Position numbers and translations under genes: made by a program. This document shows, in pieces, positions 24,452 through 35,340 of a DNA stretch of 64,000 nucleotides. The notes under the pieces are model-generated. The model did no database searches, was not told the DNA's origin, and saw only the letters and a list, made by a program, of their open reading frames with translations. This DNA comes from Macrolepiota albuminosa (taxonomy: Eukaryota; Basidiomycota; Agaricomycetes; Agaricales; Agaricaceae). Numbering within the stretch: position 1 is the stretch's first letter; every line of letters begins with the position of its first letter. The DNA lies in NCBI GenBank assembly GCA_027475525.1, contig JAMWFC010000046.1, forward strand, positions 558,001 to 622,000, given 5' to 3'.

Positions 24452-25944
24452 CTACAATCTTATCACCCCACCATCACCCAGATCCCTTCCCCGTTCTTGA
24501 GCAGCAGCACCAGCCTGCTTCTTCGGCACAACCGTGCTCGTGGTACCCAAATTCACCTCGCCATCATCATCGTCGCCAAGGTCGAAAGGTTGCGGGCGGT
24601 GTCTCTCCTGCACGGGTGGTGGAACGGTATTTACGGAGGGCACAGCAGGTGGGGATGACGGCGCTTGTTGAGGTTGAGGTCGTGATGGTGATTGAGGTGG
24701 TGGTTGAGACTGAGATAGGTCGGACGTGGGCGGTGCAGGAACTGCCGACGTAGCGACGGACGCTTGCGCTTGATGCGAGACGGGGTTAATATCGTATTTC
24801 TTTCCAGATGCAGATGTGGTGCGGGAGTTGTATGGACGAACAAATGCACCACCCCCTGAACCTGGGCTAGTACCAGCAGCACTTTCTGGATTCGACGCTT
24901 GTGTATGATGGCTAACTGGATTGAGACCTCCTGTTCCTGATGTGGAACGAGGTAATACACTTCCTCCAGATAATGTTGTGCTCAACCCTTCTTGTGGCAT
25001 ACGATAGTTGTATTGTTTTGAACCTATCCCGATCAGATCCTTGAACCAGTAAACAGCTTCGGAGGCATGGTAGCGCATGCTCTCAAGTGAAAAGCGAGGG
25101 ATTTGGTCGAAACCTCGAAGGTGTAGGACGTATCGGTTGTATAGGGTCCCAACAGCAAAGTAAAGGAGGACAAGACCAATTAGTCTGGATGTTAATTAGG
25201 GAAGATGTCATAGGAGAATGAAAGGAACACACGTGAAGATAAGGGACGCGAGGAAACCCCATGCTCCACCAGGTTCATTAGTCGGGCACGCGACCTGTCC
25301 AAAAAGTTACGAGATCACCGACACAGATTCAGAGGAAGCGCTTACATGGGTCTTCCATTGTATGAAATAACCACACGCCTCCTCGTCGTTACCAGGTGGA
25401 AACTGGGCCACAAGGCGCGGTTCACCTGCGCCGAAAACAGAGGTATCGCACACAAAATCGACAACAGTCGATGCGCGCAACTCAGTGTCCCCAGATTTAA
25501 GTTTGCAGCGTGAACCACCCGTGAGCGTCATGCGCACGTTCGAGTCATACATTGATAGAGTTGTATTAACAGCTCTATAGATTTTCATTAGTCTTACGTT
25601 ACATGCTATTCAACAAGAGACTCACCCGATGGAAAAGTCACCGTGGTCCAATCTGACAAACCCAGCAACCGTAGAGTCGTCTATATCCTTCAAGCCAAAC
25701 GATTCTTTCGAAGGTCGCCTGCAAACATTCAGAGTGAATGAGTGGTCACCCGGTGTCCTGAATTCATAATCTTGACTAGACAGAATTTCGTGAATACGGT
25801 GCTCGTCCGAGTAAAGAGCCTCCTTTACTTTGATTTGAGTGGGTCAAGGTCATAGTACTTTCCCTCGTGATGAATTGTACATGGCAACTCGTCGTTTGCC
25901 ACGCACTGTATGATGCCTAGTGCCAGAAGGAGGAACCACCGCAT
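24452..25944 (-). CDS. Atg27-like type I membrane protein (MRH-type lumenal domain)
   Basis: The start MRWFLLLALGIIQCVA at 25944 is a signal peptide. The lumenal part (CTIHHEGKYYDLDPL, FVRLDHGDFSIG, SRCKLKSGDTELRASTVVDF, then a Cys-containing stretch ending ACGYFIQWKTHVACP) has the spaced Cys and beta-strand pattern of mannose-6-phosphate-receptor-homology/Atg27 domains. One membrane helix follows (FLASLIFTCVLLSFIGLVLL) and then a conserved juxtamembrane stretch (YNRYVLHLRGFDQIPRFSLE). The cytosolic tail is long, Ser/Pro/Gln-rich, and ends near DDDDGEVNLG and GGVIRL. Yeast Atg27 cycles Atg9-related membrane between Golgi, endosome and phagophore; a similar trafficking role is likely. Five or so short introns are present; the exon near 25620-25720 is the least certain. 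Confidence 0.82.
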
Positions 25945-28881
25945 TATGAAGGCTCAGGCCGCGCAGAACATGCAGCTCCTGTCCGAAGTCCGTATCTCAA
26001 CTGAGTTTCAAAACCATTTGGAAGTCCACAAAAATTATTGATCACATCACTAAACGTGGGCACGTCTCCTTTCAGGTTGAATTGTTTCCAACCTAGGCCT
26101 AACCTAGCCCTTCTGAGTTTCAGTGATTTGTGAATTGTGCCAAAGAATCAATACGTTTTGTTCTTCTCCAGGAACTGTTCTTTGTCAGTAGTACTTGCAT
26201 GCCTGAACAAGCTTCCACTATCTCAACATCTGGGCACATAACCTCGATTGGATGACTAAAGAGAAGACAGGGCCAGTAGGTAGATCGTGTACATACAGCA
26301 GAACCCGATCTAGGGCAATGCTCCAGGGGGTATAGGATACTCTGAGTGAAATGTCATTTATGTTCACTAGATAGCCTCGTCAGGTTCTTTCCCCACATGT
26401 CTTTACAGATCAGCATTAACTTACCTTCCAGTATGTCTTCAAAATCGCATTGGGAATGCCATTGTGAGTTACAGGGCCGGGATATGTGCTTCAATGTTAT
26501 TTCTGTATGGGCAAGAAATTACTATAGGTGGTCGAATTCATTCCCAACTTTATTCCCTTCAATCCTCAGATGACAAAACTTGGAAGCACGTAGAGTAGGA
26601 GACTGCCGACGAACAAGGATTCCTGCAGTCTAGTCGCTTCTCCACTGCTCTCCAATCAAGTATTACAGAAATTCGCTCCATTTCATCATTTTCACGGGCT
26701 CTATTTCCTGGACCGAGAGGATGACAGGTTGACCAAGAGTGGTTAAACACCCATCACGATAGGCAGATTGTTGAAGTAAAGTGCCCATTCCCTAGCAAGT
26801 CTCCGTAGTATTTTTCCTGAATCAAATAATCCTGAGCGCCTGGGATTCTACGTTTGCGACACTCTTTCTCCATTGGACCTTGAGTAAAGCCGGTCTGGGT
26901 ACTTGTAACCTCACAAGTTGCTGATGCGAGCAAAAAGATAGAATGACTAGGTCCTCATCAGTGGCGTGTTGTGTTTTTTGTTGATTATCACTACAAGGCA
27001 TGAGGGAAAAGTGGCATGCAACCTGCAGATAGATAAGCCTCTCCTAGCTGGGCGACCGTCATAATCGTGGGTGTTTGTTCTAAGAAAAAAAAGCGCGCTG
27101 TTCAACTGCAAGAAAGTCATTTGAGTCATACGTAAAGTCTCAGATCTCAGATGTCGCCCTATTTTTATAATGAGTTCATGCGATGACTTGAGATGCTATA
27201 ACTGTCCATTCATTCCTTCAAAGAGAAGACGCCACCGCAGAAAAAGCAGCGGCTAAAGAGAAGAGCAGCATCAAACTTTCACCACTGCAACATTAGAGTA
27301 GTATCCTGGGAGTCTGATACTTGCATTGTCCATACGGGGGAATGGAAGAAAAAGGGTCAGTCAAAACCGTGGTAAGATCTTGACGGCATGCCTTTAAGGA
27401 TACTTGGAACGAGCGAAAACCATTTCGAGCCGGCTCATTATCACAGTCTTTTTTTTTCGCCATGGCGTGCCACACACCGGTACAGAGAATTCAAAACAGT
27501 AAAAACAGAAGTAGCCAAACATAAACCGCAAAGACTTGAACACATATAGCATCTCCAGTGATTACGCTGTGTCATTGTTCGCCGCAGATCATGTCGGCGC
27601 ATTGTTTTGTGCGAATTCTATATTAACCCTGGCGCGTGTTGAAGACAGGATCTAGAGCGACCGTTAACTGATACAGTCAAGTGATCCAACACAGATAATC
27701 AACTGGCAATATTATCTTTGGTGAAGTGTGTCTCCTGTGGACTCGGGTCACACTTGATATAATGACTATTTTTTTTTCAAAATATCAATGGATGATATTA
27801 CCGCGTCAGATCGAGAGGCCCAGATGCCATGGCTGCAGTGATCTAGTGCTGCCGCGATATGGCCGTTTCATATGTAGACTCTGGTCCATTAGTATACGAT
27901 TAGGGACCCAGCCAGGGGAGATGACGAAGCAAGATCAACGTGTTGGGCTGACAGCCCTGGATTCTGACGCGGCAGACATGATGTTGTCAGTCGTGGAATA
28001 TGTCAGCGGGCGGTAAGAGCGGCGCTGGTACTATCGCTTCACCAGACATCGCATCGGCGTGAATAGTATGCGGGCTTCTAGGTCTCTGCTTGCTAGATAC
28101 AAGCGCGCTTCTCGGACAAGAGTAAGTCCCAATCGGCTGTCGAGCCTGATGAGGGATAGATCACAAAGAGATTGTTATCACAACATAGACCACAAATAAT
28201 AGCACTGTTAAGAGAAGCGACGTCTAGTGCTGCGTGCGCGTTGGCCGGGATAATAGGATCGCACAGCTAGAAAGTCAGATCAAAGATTTAGAACGTCCAT
28301 ACGGGACACAATGTCATCATCCCCGGAAGTATGTATGCGGAACGTCAGATTGGTGCGACTAGAGTCAACGGGCTTCGCACTTTGTAGGAACAGAGCGAGC
28401 GAACAGCAATATATTTGCTTTGTCCAAAACATACAGAGGGAAAGAAAACAGCGTCAAGATCAAAAGAGGCTGGGCCTACAGCTTGACTAACAGTCAAATT
28501 GCCAGTAGATAGTAAGACATCTTCAAGATCATAGATGAGACCAAAGTCCTAACCATAAGTCCATCAAGCGTGGCCCCATATGACAGATATGTTCAATCGG
28601 CCTATACACTAATGAGTAATTGCATTCATTTTTTAAGATAAGACCCTTCCGGGAATGCATCAGAAACGATCATTGGGACATGTGTACATTTTGAATTGAG
28701 GCGGCTTTAGAGAAATCTCAGAAAAGGCAATGACTACAAGGTTCAAGGTATGTGGGTCGAATCTAAAGGAAAGTTTTGCAGATGAGCTGGTCATCAAACT
28801 TTTTTCGGCGACACCGTGACCCACTGAAATTCTTGAAAAATTCTCACACTAACGACTCTTACGTTTATCAAGAACTGTTCA
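25945..28881. other. Long intergenic region, no gene recognised
   Basis: Nearly 3 kb between divergent genes shows only short frames with many stops on both strands. No transposon ends, RNA gene or conserved protein motif was found. It may hold long promoters or a non-coding transcript. Confidence 0.45.
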
Positions 28882-30116
28882 ATGTCAAATTCTATCTTGA
28901 AAGCCGTCTGCCGAGCGATGGAGCGCATAGCTCCTCTTCGCCTTGCCGAGAGTTGGGACAATGTCAGGGACTATGATCCATGATTGAGCTCAGCTCACAC
29001 TCATTACTTTCTAGGTCGGCTTATTGCTAGGCCCGTTGACGCGTCTTTTCGTGACTTGCACCAACGAATTTTGACGGAGTACCTATCTACAGAGTCCCCA
29101 GTGCGAAACTCGGCAAAAAAACGTGTTCTACTGACGATCGAGTGCGCCAATTCCACATCTCTATCACCTGTGCGCGATTTGATCGAAAGATTGTGGATCC
29201 TTAGCCTTACAAGTGCAGTTCTCAATGAAGCCATTGCCAGCAATGCCTCAGTTATCGTATCGTACCATCCGCCTATATTCAGAGGCCTCAAGACTCTCAC
29301 GCTGAAGACACCGCTCCAGTCGACCCTGCTTCAATGTGCAGCACATGGAATCTCGATATACAGTCCTCATTCGGCACTTGACTCGGTTCGGGGCGGTATA
29401 AACGACTGGCTCGCTGACGGCGTCCTACACGAGAAGGAGAACGGTTCTATCTTGGCGCTTTTGGGCGATAAGCTAAGCCCAGATGGCGTGGTCGAAGGGG
29501 GTGAAGGCCGGCTCGTTACTTTCAATTCTGCGATCACTATGAGCGCTTTAGAGAATAGGATAAAAGAACACCTTAAGCTTCCGCAAAGTAAGCACCCTAG
29601 ACTGCGTCGGAGCGGGAGTTTATTTCCTCGCTAATGGAAAAATATTTCACTTTCGGGCAGTTCAAGTCGGCTATGCTAGTTTCTCGAATGCCCAGGCAGC
29701 CCTTATACGTACCGTCGCCATTTGTGCTGGATCAGGCGGCTCCATGTTGTCAGGCAAGGAAGCTGACGTGTATTTCACGGGAGAGATGTCACATGTACGG
29801 CCTTTAATAACTCACATTTGCACCCCGGAACTCACTCCGTCCATGGACTTCTTCAGCATGAGATATTAGCTGCCGTAGCAGCAGGGACACACGTAATTCT
29901 ATGTGAATGAAATTTGTCATTTAATTTTTGGCTTCGTGGAACTCATTCCGGCATCTGCTAACAGGTGGGCATGATAATACGGAACGCGGCTACCTTCCGG
30001 ACCTTGCTTCCAAATTGCGCCACGAACTGGAACACGACGCCGAGCAGGATTCTGGAATTACTGGTGTTGAAGTGATAGTAAGCCAGGAGGACAAGCATCC
30101 CTTGCTGATTGTGTAA
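28882..30116 (+). CDS. NIF3-family protein (NGG1-interacting factor 3-like, metal-binding)
   Basis: The start encodes MSNSILKAVCRAMERIAPLR followed by LAESWDN, the family's N-terminal signature; after an intron come VGLLL and further on KRVLLTI, AVLNEAIASNASVIVSYHPP, LLQCAAHGISIYSPHSALDS, INDWLADGV, VQVGYASFSNAQAALIRTVA, AGSGGSML, ADVYFTGEMSH, HEILAAVAAGTHVIL and HTNTERGYLPDLASKL. The His in SYHPP, His/Asp in SPHSALD, and His/Glu in HTNTERG are the di-metal ligands of the NIF3/DUF34 fold. Molecular function of the family is not settled; bacterial relatives are annotated as GTP cyclohydrolase type 2 without strong proof. Six or so introns are present, some junctions tentative. Confidence 0.88.
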
Positions 30117-30813
30117 TCGCCGTTCATTGACAATGAGCAATGAGCCAAGGAGCAGACCATGTTTTTCTGGCGTCGATTCCAATCTTCAGGCTTGGCATTT
30201 CTTTTTTGCGTTTCTTTGTGTTACCGAACTTTGCGTGACATGAGGAAAATATAATGATGTATTCGCCTTGCTAATTACATTTCCGTCTGTTGTCTTTGCA
30301 TGGCGTATCTTGCAAACGGATCGTATTTCACTGTCATTTCCGCCGAGCGATCAGAAAGATGGAGCCGCAAGGACATCGCCTTTCCATTATTTCTTTAACG
30401 GTGATCAATGATCAAAGCGGATACAAGTTTAAAAAAAAGGGTTCTCTACATTATGGCGATAATGACTAAACATACTCATTCCCATCTTTGTTCCAAGTGG
30501 AATGACAGACCCGTCCCGTCTGGGAGTGTTTACGGCCCACGGCGTCAGTTAGAAAAGAGGGTTTGAGCTGACAAGAAAGGCAAATGCAATGGGCCTTGAG
30601 CAGCTTGAGAAGAGGGTCGATACGAGAATTCGAGAAAGGGGTTACGACGAGCTCCGATGATGGTGGGAAGCGGACCGTTCTTCCATTGTGTCCAGGTCCC
30701 CTTTAATGGTAGAAGGCGACGGTGTCTTTGAGATCTCGAGCAAAAGAAGCGGGTCCTTCGGTTGTAGTGGATCTTCACTATGCTAAGCACGAGTGATGGT
30801 GCGATATCTCGCT
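30117..30813. other. Spacer between NIF3 gene and the TIR element
   Basis: About 700 bp downstream of the NIF3 stop, with no gene recognised. The final GCT (30811-30813) recurs as GCT directly after the right terminal repeat (38286-38288), a possible 3-bp target duplication. Confidence 0.45.
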
Positions 30814-30838
30814 GTACGGTTGGCCTGCAGGGTCAGGT
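30814..30838 (+). repeat. Left terminal inverted repeat (25 bp)
   Basis: It is identical over 25 bp to the reverse complement of 38261-38285. It begins GTACGG. Confidence 0.88.
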
Positions 30839-30924
30839 TTGACTTCGAGCGGAAGAAGGGTTGGTAGGCAGGCGGATCAGCCTTTTTAGGAGGTGACTGG
30901 GGGAATTGGCACCGTGTTACAGTC

Positions 30925-31138
30925 GAGTTAGTTATAGTGTGACGAGTACCAACTAATTAGTGTAATACATATGTTTTTTTCCATATGTTTTTGCATTAAA
31001 TATGTTATTTTTCTTAACTAAGTATTGTACAGAGTTAGTTATAGCGTGACAAGTACCTACTAATTAGTGTAATACATATGTTTTTTCCATATGTTTTTGC
31101 ATTAAATATATTATTTTTCCTAACTAAGTGTTGTACAG
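30925..31138. repeat. Diverged 107-bp tandem direct repeat at the left end of the element
   Basis: Two copies start at 30925 and 31032 with GAGTTAGTTATAG and both contain the run ATACATATG, poly-T, CCATATG. They differ at several positions and by one T, so unlike the 77-bp cases this is an old, natural duplication. Subterminal repeats often serve as transposase binding sites. Confidence 0.75.
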
Positions 31139-31169
31139 TTGCTGAACTTGTCATGTACTTCGGAGTGCT

Positions 31170-33045
31170 CGTCGCGATTTAGTGGACACCTGTTTTCACG
31201 CCTTGTGTGTTCATTGACACAACATGACCAAATATCATGACTTCGAGAGCTTAAGGTAATTAATTTACCTTAGTCAATAGTAAGTCTTCAATTTATTTTG
31301 CTATTGGTCGTACTAACCAACTTGTTCATTCAGTACTTATATGACCTTAGTTAATAGTCAGTTTACTTTGATCAATAGTAAGTCTTTGACTTATTTCCTA
31401 TGCTATTGACCATACTAATTGACCCTTTGACTTATTTTCTTATGGTATTAACTATACTGACTGTTTGACTTATCTACCATGCTATTGACCGGACTAATTG
31501 ACTGATTGACCTACTTTTTTATGCTATTGATCATACTAACTGTTTAATTTATTTACTATGCTTATTGACTTTTTGACTATTGACCGTACTAATTGCTTGA
31601 CTTATTTCTTATGCCTATTGACTATACTGACTGTTTGACTTGTTTACTACACTATTGACCGTACTTATTGACTTTTTGACTTACTTACTTACTTATGTTA
31701 TTGACCGTACTGAATCTTTGACTTGTTTACTACATTATTGACCGTACTTATTGACTTGTTTACTACATTATTGACTGTACTTATTGACTTACTTACTTAT
31801 GTTATTGACCGTACTGAATCTTTGACTTGTTTACTACGTTATCAACCGTACTTATTGACTTATTGACTTACTTACTTATGTTATTGACCGTACTGAATCT
31901 TTGACTTGTTTACTACGTTATTGACCGTACTTATTGACTTATTGACTTACTTACTTATGTTATTGACCGTACTGAATCTTTGACTTGTTTACTACGTTAT
32001 TGACCGTACTTATTGACTTATTGACTTACTTACTTATGTTATTGACCGTACTGAATCTTTGACTTGTTTACTACGTTATTGACCGTACTTATTGACTTAT
32101 TGACTTACTTACTTATGTTATTGACCGTACTGACTCTTTGACTTGTTTACTACGTTATTGACCGTACTTATTGACTTGTTTACTACATTATTGACTGTAC
32201 TTATTGACTTACTTATGTTATTGACCGTACTGAATCTTTGACTTGTTTACTACGTTATCGACCGTACTTATTGACTTATTGACTTACTTACTTATGTTAT
32301 TGACCGTACTGAATCTTTGACTTGTTTACTACGTTATTGACCGTACTTATTGACTTATTGACTTACTTACTTATGTTATTGACCGTACTGACTCTTTGAC
32401 TTGTTTACTACGTTATTGACCGTACTTATTGACTTGTTTACTACATTATTGACTGTACTTATTGACTTACTTATGTTATTGACCGTACTGAATCTTTGAC
32501 TTGTTTACTACGTTATCGACCGTACTTATTGACTTATTGACTTACTTACTTATGTTATTGACCGTACTGAATCTTTGACTTGTTTACTACGTTATCGACC
32601 GTACTTATTGACTTATTGACTTACTTACTTATGTTATTGACCGTACTGAATCTTTGACTTGTTTACTACGTTATCGACCGTACTTATTGACTTATTGACT
32701 TACTTACTTATGTTATTGACCGTACTGACTCTTTGACTTGTTTACTTGTCATTGATCGTACTTATTGATTTTTTGACTAATGTTATTGTCTGTACTGACT
32801 GTTTGACTTGTTCACTATGCTATTGACCATATTAACTAGCTCATTATTTCAGTACTTACATCATCTTGGTCAATAGTAAGTTTCTAACTTATTCACTCTC
32901 TGTAGCCTAAGTGCTCATCGCGATTTAGTGGACACCTGTTTTCACGCCTTGCATGTTCATTGACACAACATGACCAAGTTTTATGAATTCAAAAACTCAA
33001 GGTAATTGATTTACCTTGGTTAATAGTAAGTCTTTAACTCATCTT
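31170..33045. repeat. 79-bp minisatellite flanked by direct repeats
   Basis: From about 31690 to 32750 the unit repeats with a 79-bp period (TGAATCTTTGACTTG starts at 31815, 31894, 31973, 32052). Variant units with TGACTCTTT form a 258-bp higher-order repeat (32131 and 32389). The array is built of TTGAC and TTATTGACC words on one strand. More diverged units extend to 31260 and 32900. The array is flanked by a direct repeat of about 120 bp with GCGATTTAGTGGACACCTGT (about 31170-31300 and 32910-33045). Confidence 0.85.
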
Positions 33046-33290
33046 TTATGTTATTTCAATACTAACTAATTCATTCAGTACTTGCGTCGCCTTGCACCAT
33101 AGTGCGTTCAATGTAAAGCAGCTGGCGGTATTACATGTTGACTTATTCACAGCAGTTTCTACAAGTTCTATATAAGTAAGTAGATGGTTAACAGGCCGAT
33201 GTTCATAGCTACTTTCTTGATGTTTCAAGTCTATTTACAAGTTCAACGTAAGTAAGTAGATAGTTAACGGGCTGAAGTTCATAGCTACCT

Positions 33291-33453
33291 TGACGTTTCA
33301 AGTTTTATTGAAACTGAAGGCCACAGTCACCATGCTCCAAACTTAGAGTTTGATTTTCAATGTAAGTCAACTGACGTTTCAAGTTTTATTGAAACTGAAG
33401 GCCACAGTCACCATGCTCCAAACTTAGAGTTTGATTCTCAATGTAAGTCAATT
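33291..33453. repeat. 81-bp tandem direct repeat
   Basis: Two copies starting TGACGTTTCAAG at 33291 and 33372 differ at a few bases, so they are natural. They lie upstream of the integrase start and could carry promoter sites. Function unknown. Confidence 0.7.
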
Positions 33454-33671
33454 GAGATTTCTAATGAATCCTCATTCTTTCATTGATTGTAATCCAGCAG
33501 GTGGTCTCAACGTGTTTCTGACACGTAGAATCTGAGCATCAACGTGTATCCGACACATGAAATCTGAGCAAGTAAGTCTATTTTATTCAATTGTGTTTAG
33601 CCTCAGCTACTCAAGAGACCCTTTATAACAGGCGACAGACTAGACTAGTATTAGACCAGCTTTCAGCTACT

Positions 33672-35195
33672 ATGTCTAGCTCTCGGAACCGCAATCCCAC
33701 AGGGAATAATCAGCACGGTATCAAAGGTGAGATTACAAGGATAGTTATATCTGAGTTAGTCTTTCTCATGATTCCATGCAGTTAAGAAGGATGATCCTCG
33801 ACTTGTTGCTGCCTTGAAAGGTTATCATGAACAACTTATGGACTCAAATGAAGCAATTGCACGCCATCTTGCACATGATCATGGAATTCATCTAAGGTAA
33901 ATTGACTAAATAATGGCTACTAAGCGATACAATGACACTCAATAGTGCAAGCTCTGTTAAACGTGCTCGTAGTCACAACGGTTTTGTAGGAGGTGCAACA
34001 AACCTCAAGAGCAAGACACAACAAGAAGCAGAACAACTCGTGCTTGAACAACTTGATCTCGACCCTGCTGGTCGTGCAGGACCAGGTGTTATTCGCCACC
34101 GTATTGCAACTCGCAAAAGTCAACATCTACCGCGTGCATTTGTACGCGATACTATGAGAACACATGATCCTGAAGGCTTTGAAAGGCGGAATCCCTCAGC
34201 ACGTAAAATTGTTCGACATCCTAAAGCCCCACTAGGAATACATGAACGCTGGTCTTGTGATGGCCATGATAAGCTGTATAAGATAGGCTTTCCTATCTAT
34301 GCTTTTGTGGATGAAGCGACCGGATTTTGGCTTTTTGCTGATATTGCACCAAGCAACCGTCATAATTTAATCATTGGATATCTGTTTCTTTGCTGCGTTG
34401 AAGAACATGGTGGTAAGGTTTTCATTTGTTATTAGGTTATTTAATAACTTCTTTTGCTAGGCATCCCTGTTCAACTTGCTACAGACTGTGGTTCTGAGAC
34501 AACTCTTCTTTACGGTCTCCAGAATGCCTTGAGGTTAGTTTAAGAGTAATTAGTACTACACATGCTAATCGCGTTTATGCTAGGGAGATTTTTCATTCAG
34601 ACATGGAATTAAATGAGCTTCCAGCTCATATCTACCTTCGAAGCATCCACAATATTGTTATTGAGCGTTCTTGGAGGCATCTGCAGCTTGACTGGGGAGA
34701 GAATGCAGCTGATGTGTTTGAAAGGGGAATACTTGAGGGTTGGTACAACGAGAATGACGAGAATCATCAGTGAGTCCCATGGTCTAACATGTAAGTAATA
34801 GTACTTGTCTATTAACCTCTATTATTTGTAGGGAGCTTTGCCAATGGCTCTGGGCTAAGCTTATACGCAAAGTTTTGAAACAGTTCATAAAAGAACGCAA
34901 TAGTTTCAAGTCACGAAAAGATTCCAATAAGCCTGGTCCATCAGGAATGTCCCGAAACACAGCTTTCAAATTTCCCGAGCAATGGGGTGGTGAGAACTGC
35001 CTTCTTCCAGTGGACGACATGGACGTAATTCGCGAAATCAAGAAGGAGATGGGTGGTGATCAACTTCTTGCATTCGCAACTCCAGAGTTTGCAGAGCGGG
35101 CTGAAGCAGCTTATGAAACACTCAAGATCCAGGATTTAACGTTTGACAACGTGTGGCATGTTTTTGAGGATCTCTATCCACTTGTCTTTCCATAA
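33672..35195 (+). CDS. DDE integrase/transposase with integrase core domain
   Basis: Six exons (33672-33726, 33782-33896, 33946-34412, 34461-34533, 34584-34769, 34832-35195) sum to 1,260 nt, 419 residues, with all phases consistent. The N-terminal part has a helix-turn-helix look (NEAIARHLAHDHGIHLSASS then VKRARSHNGF). The catalytic core has WSCDGHDKLYKIGFPIYAFV followed by DEATGF (first Asp), ATDCGSETT (second Asp) and HNIVIERSWRHLQLDWGENA (Glu). This D-D-E spacing and the flanking words fit the integrase-core family of animal and fungal genomes, akin to retroviral-type integrases but without RT. It probably cuts and joins the ends of the surrounding element. The frame has no defect that I can see, so it may be active. 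Confidence 0.85.
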
Positions 35196-35340
35196 GCTTT
35201 CCACATGTCTATTGGTTTCACTTACAATGCCTCACTTACAATGCCTCATGCCCTTTCATATTTATTGCCTGTCCGCAGAACTTTATGGTATTTAAGCTGT
35301 TGAATGTGTTATTCTAGTAGTAGGTAGAGTTCCATCCCAA

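Noticed and set aside
31690..32750. A regular repeat array that could be taken for a CRISPR array
   Set aside because: Units are contiguous 79-bp copies without unique spacers, in a eukaryotic genome and inside a transposon. It is a minisatellite.
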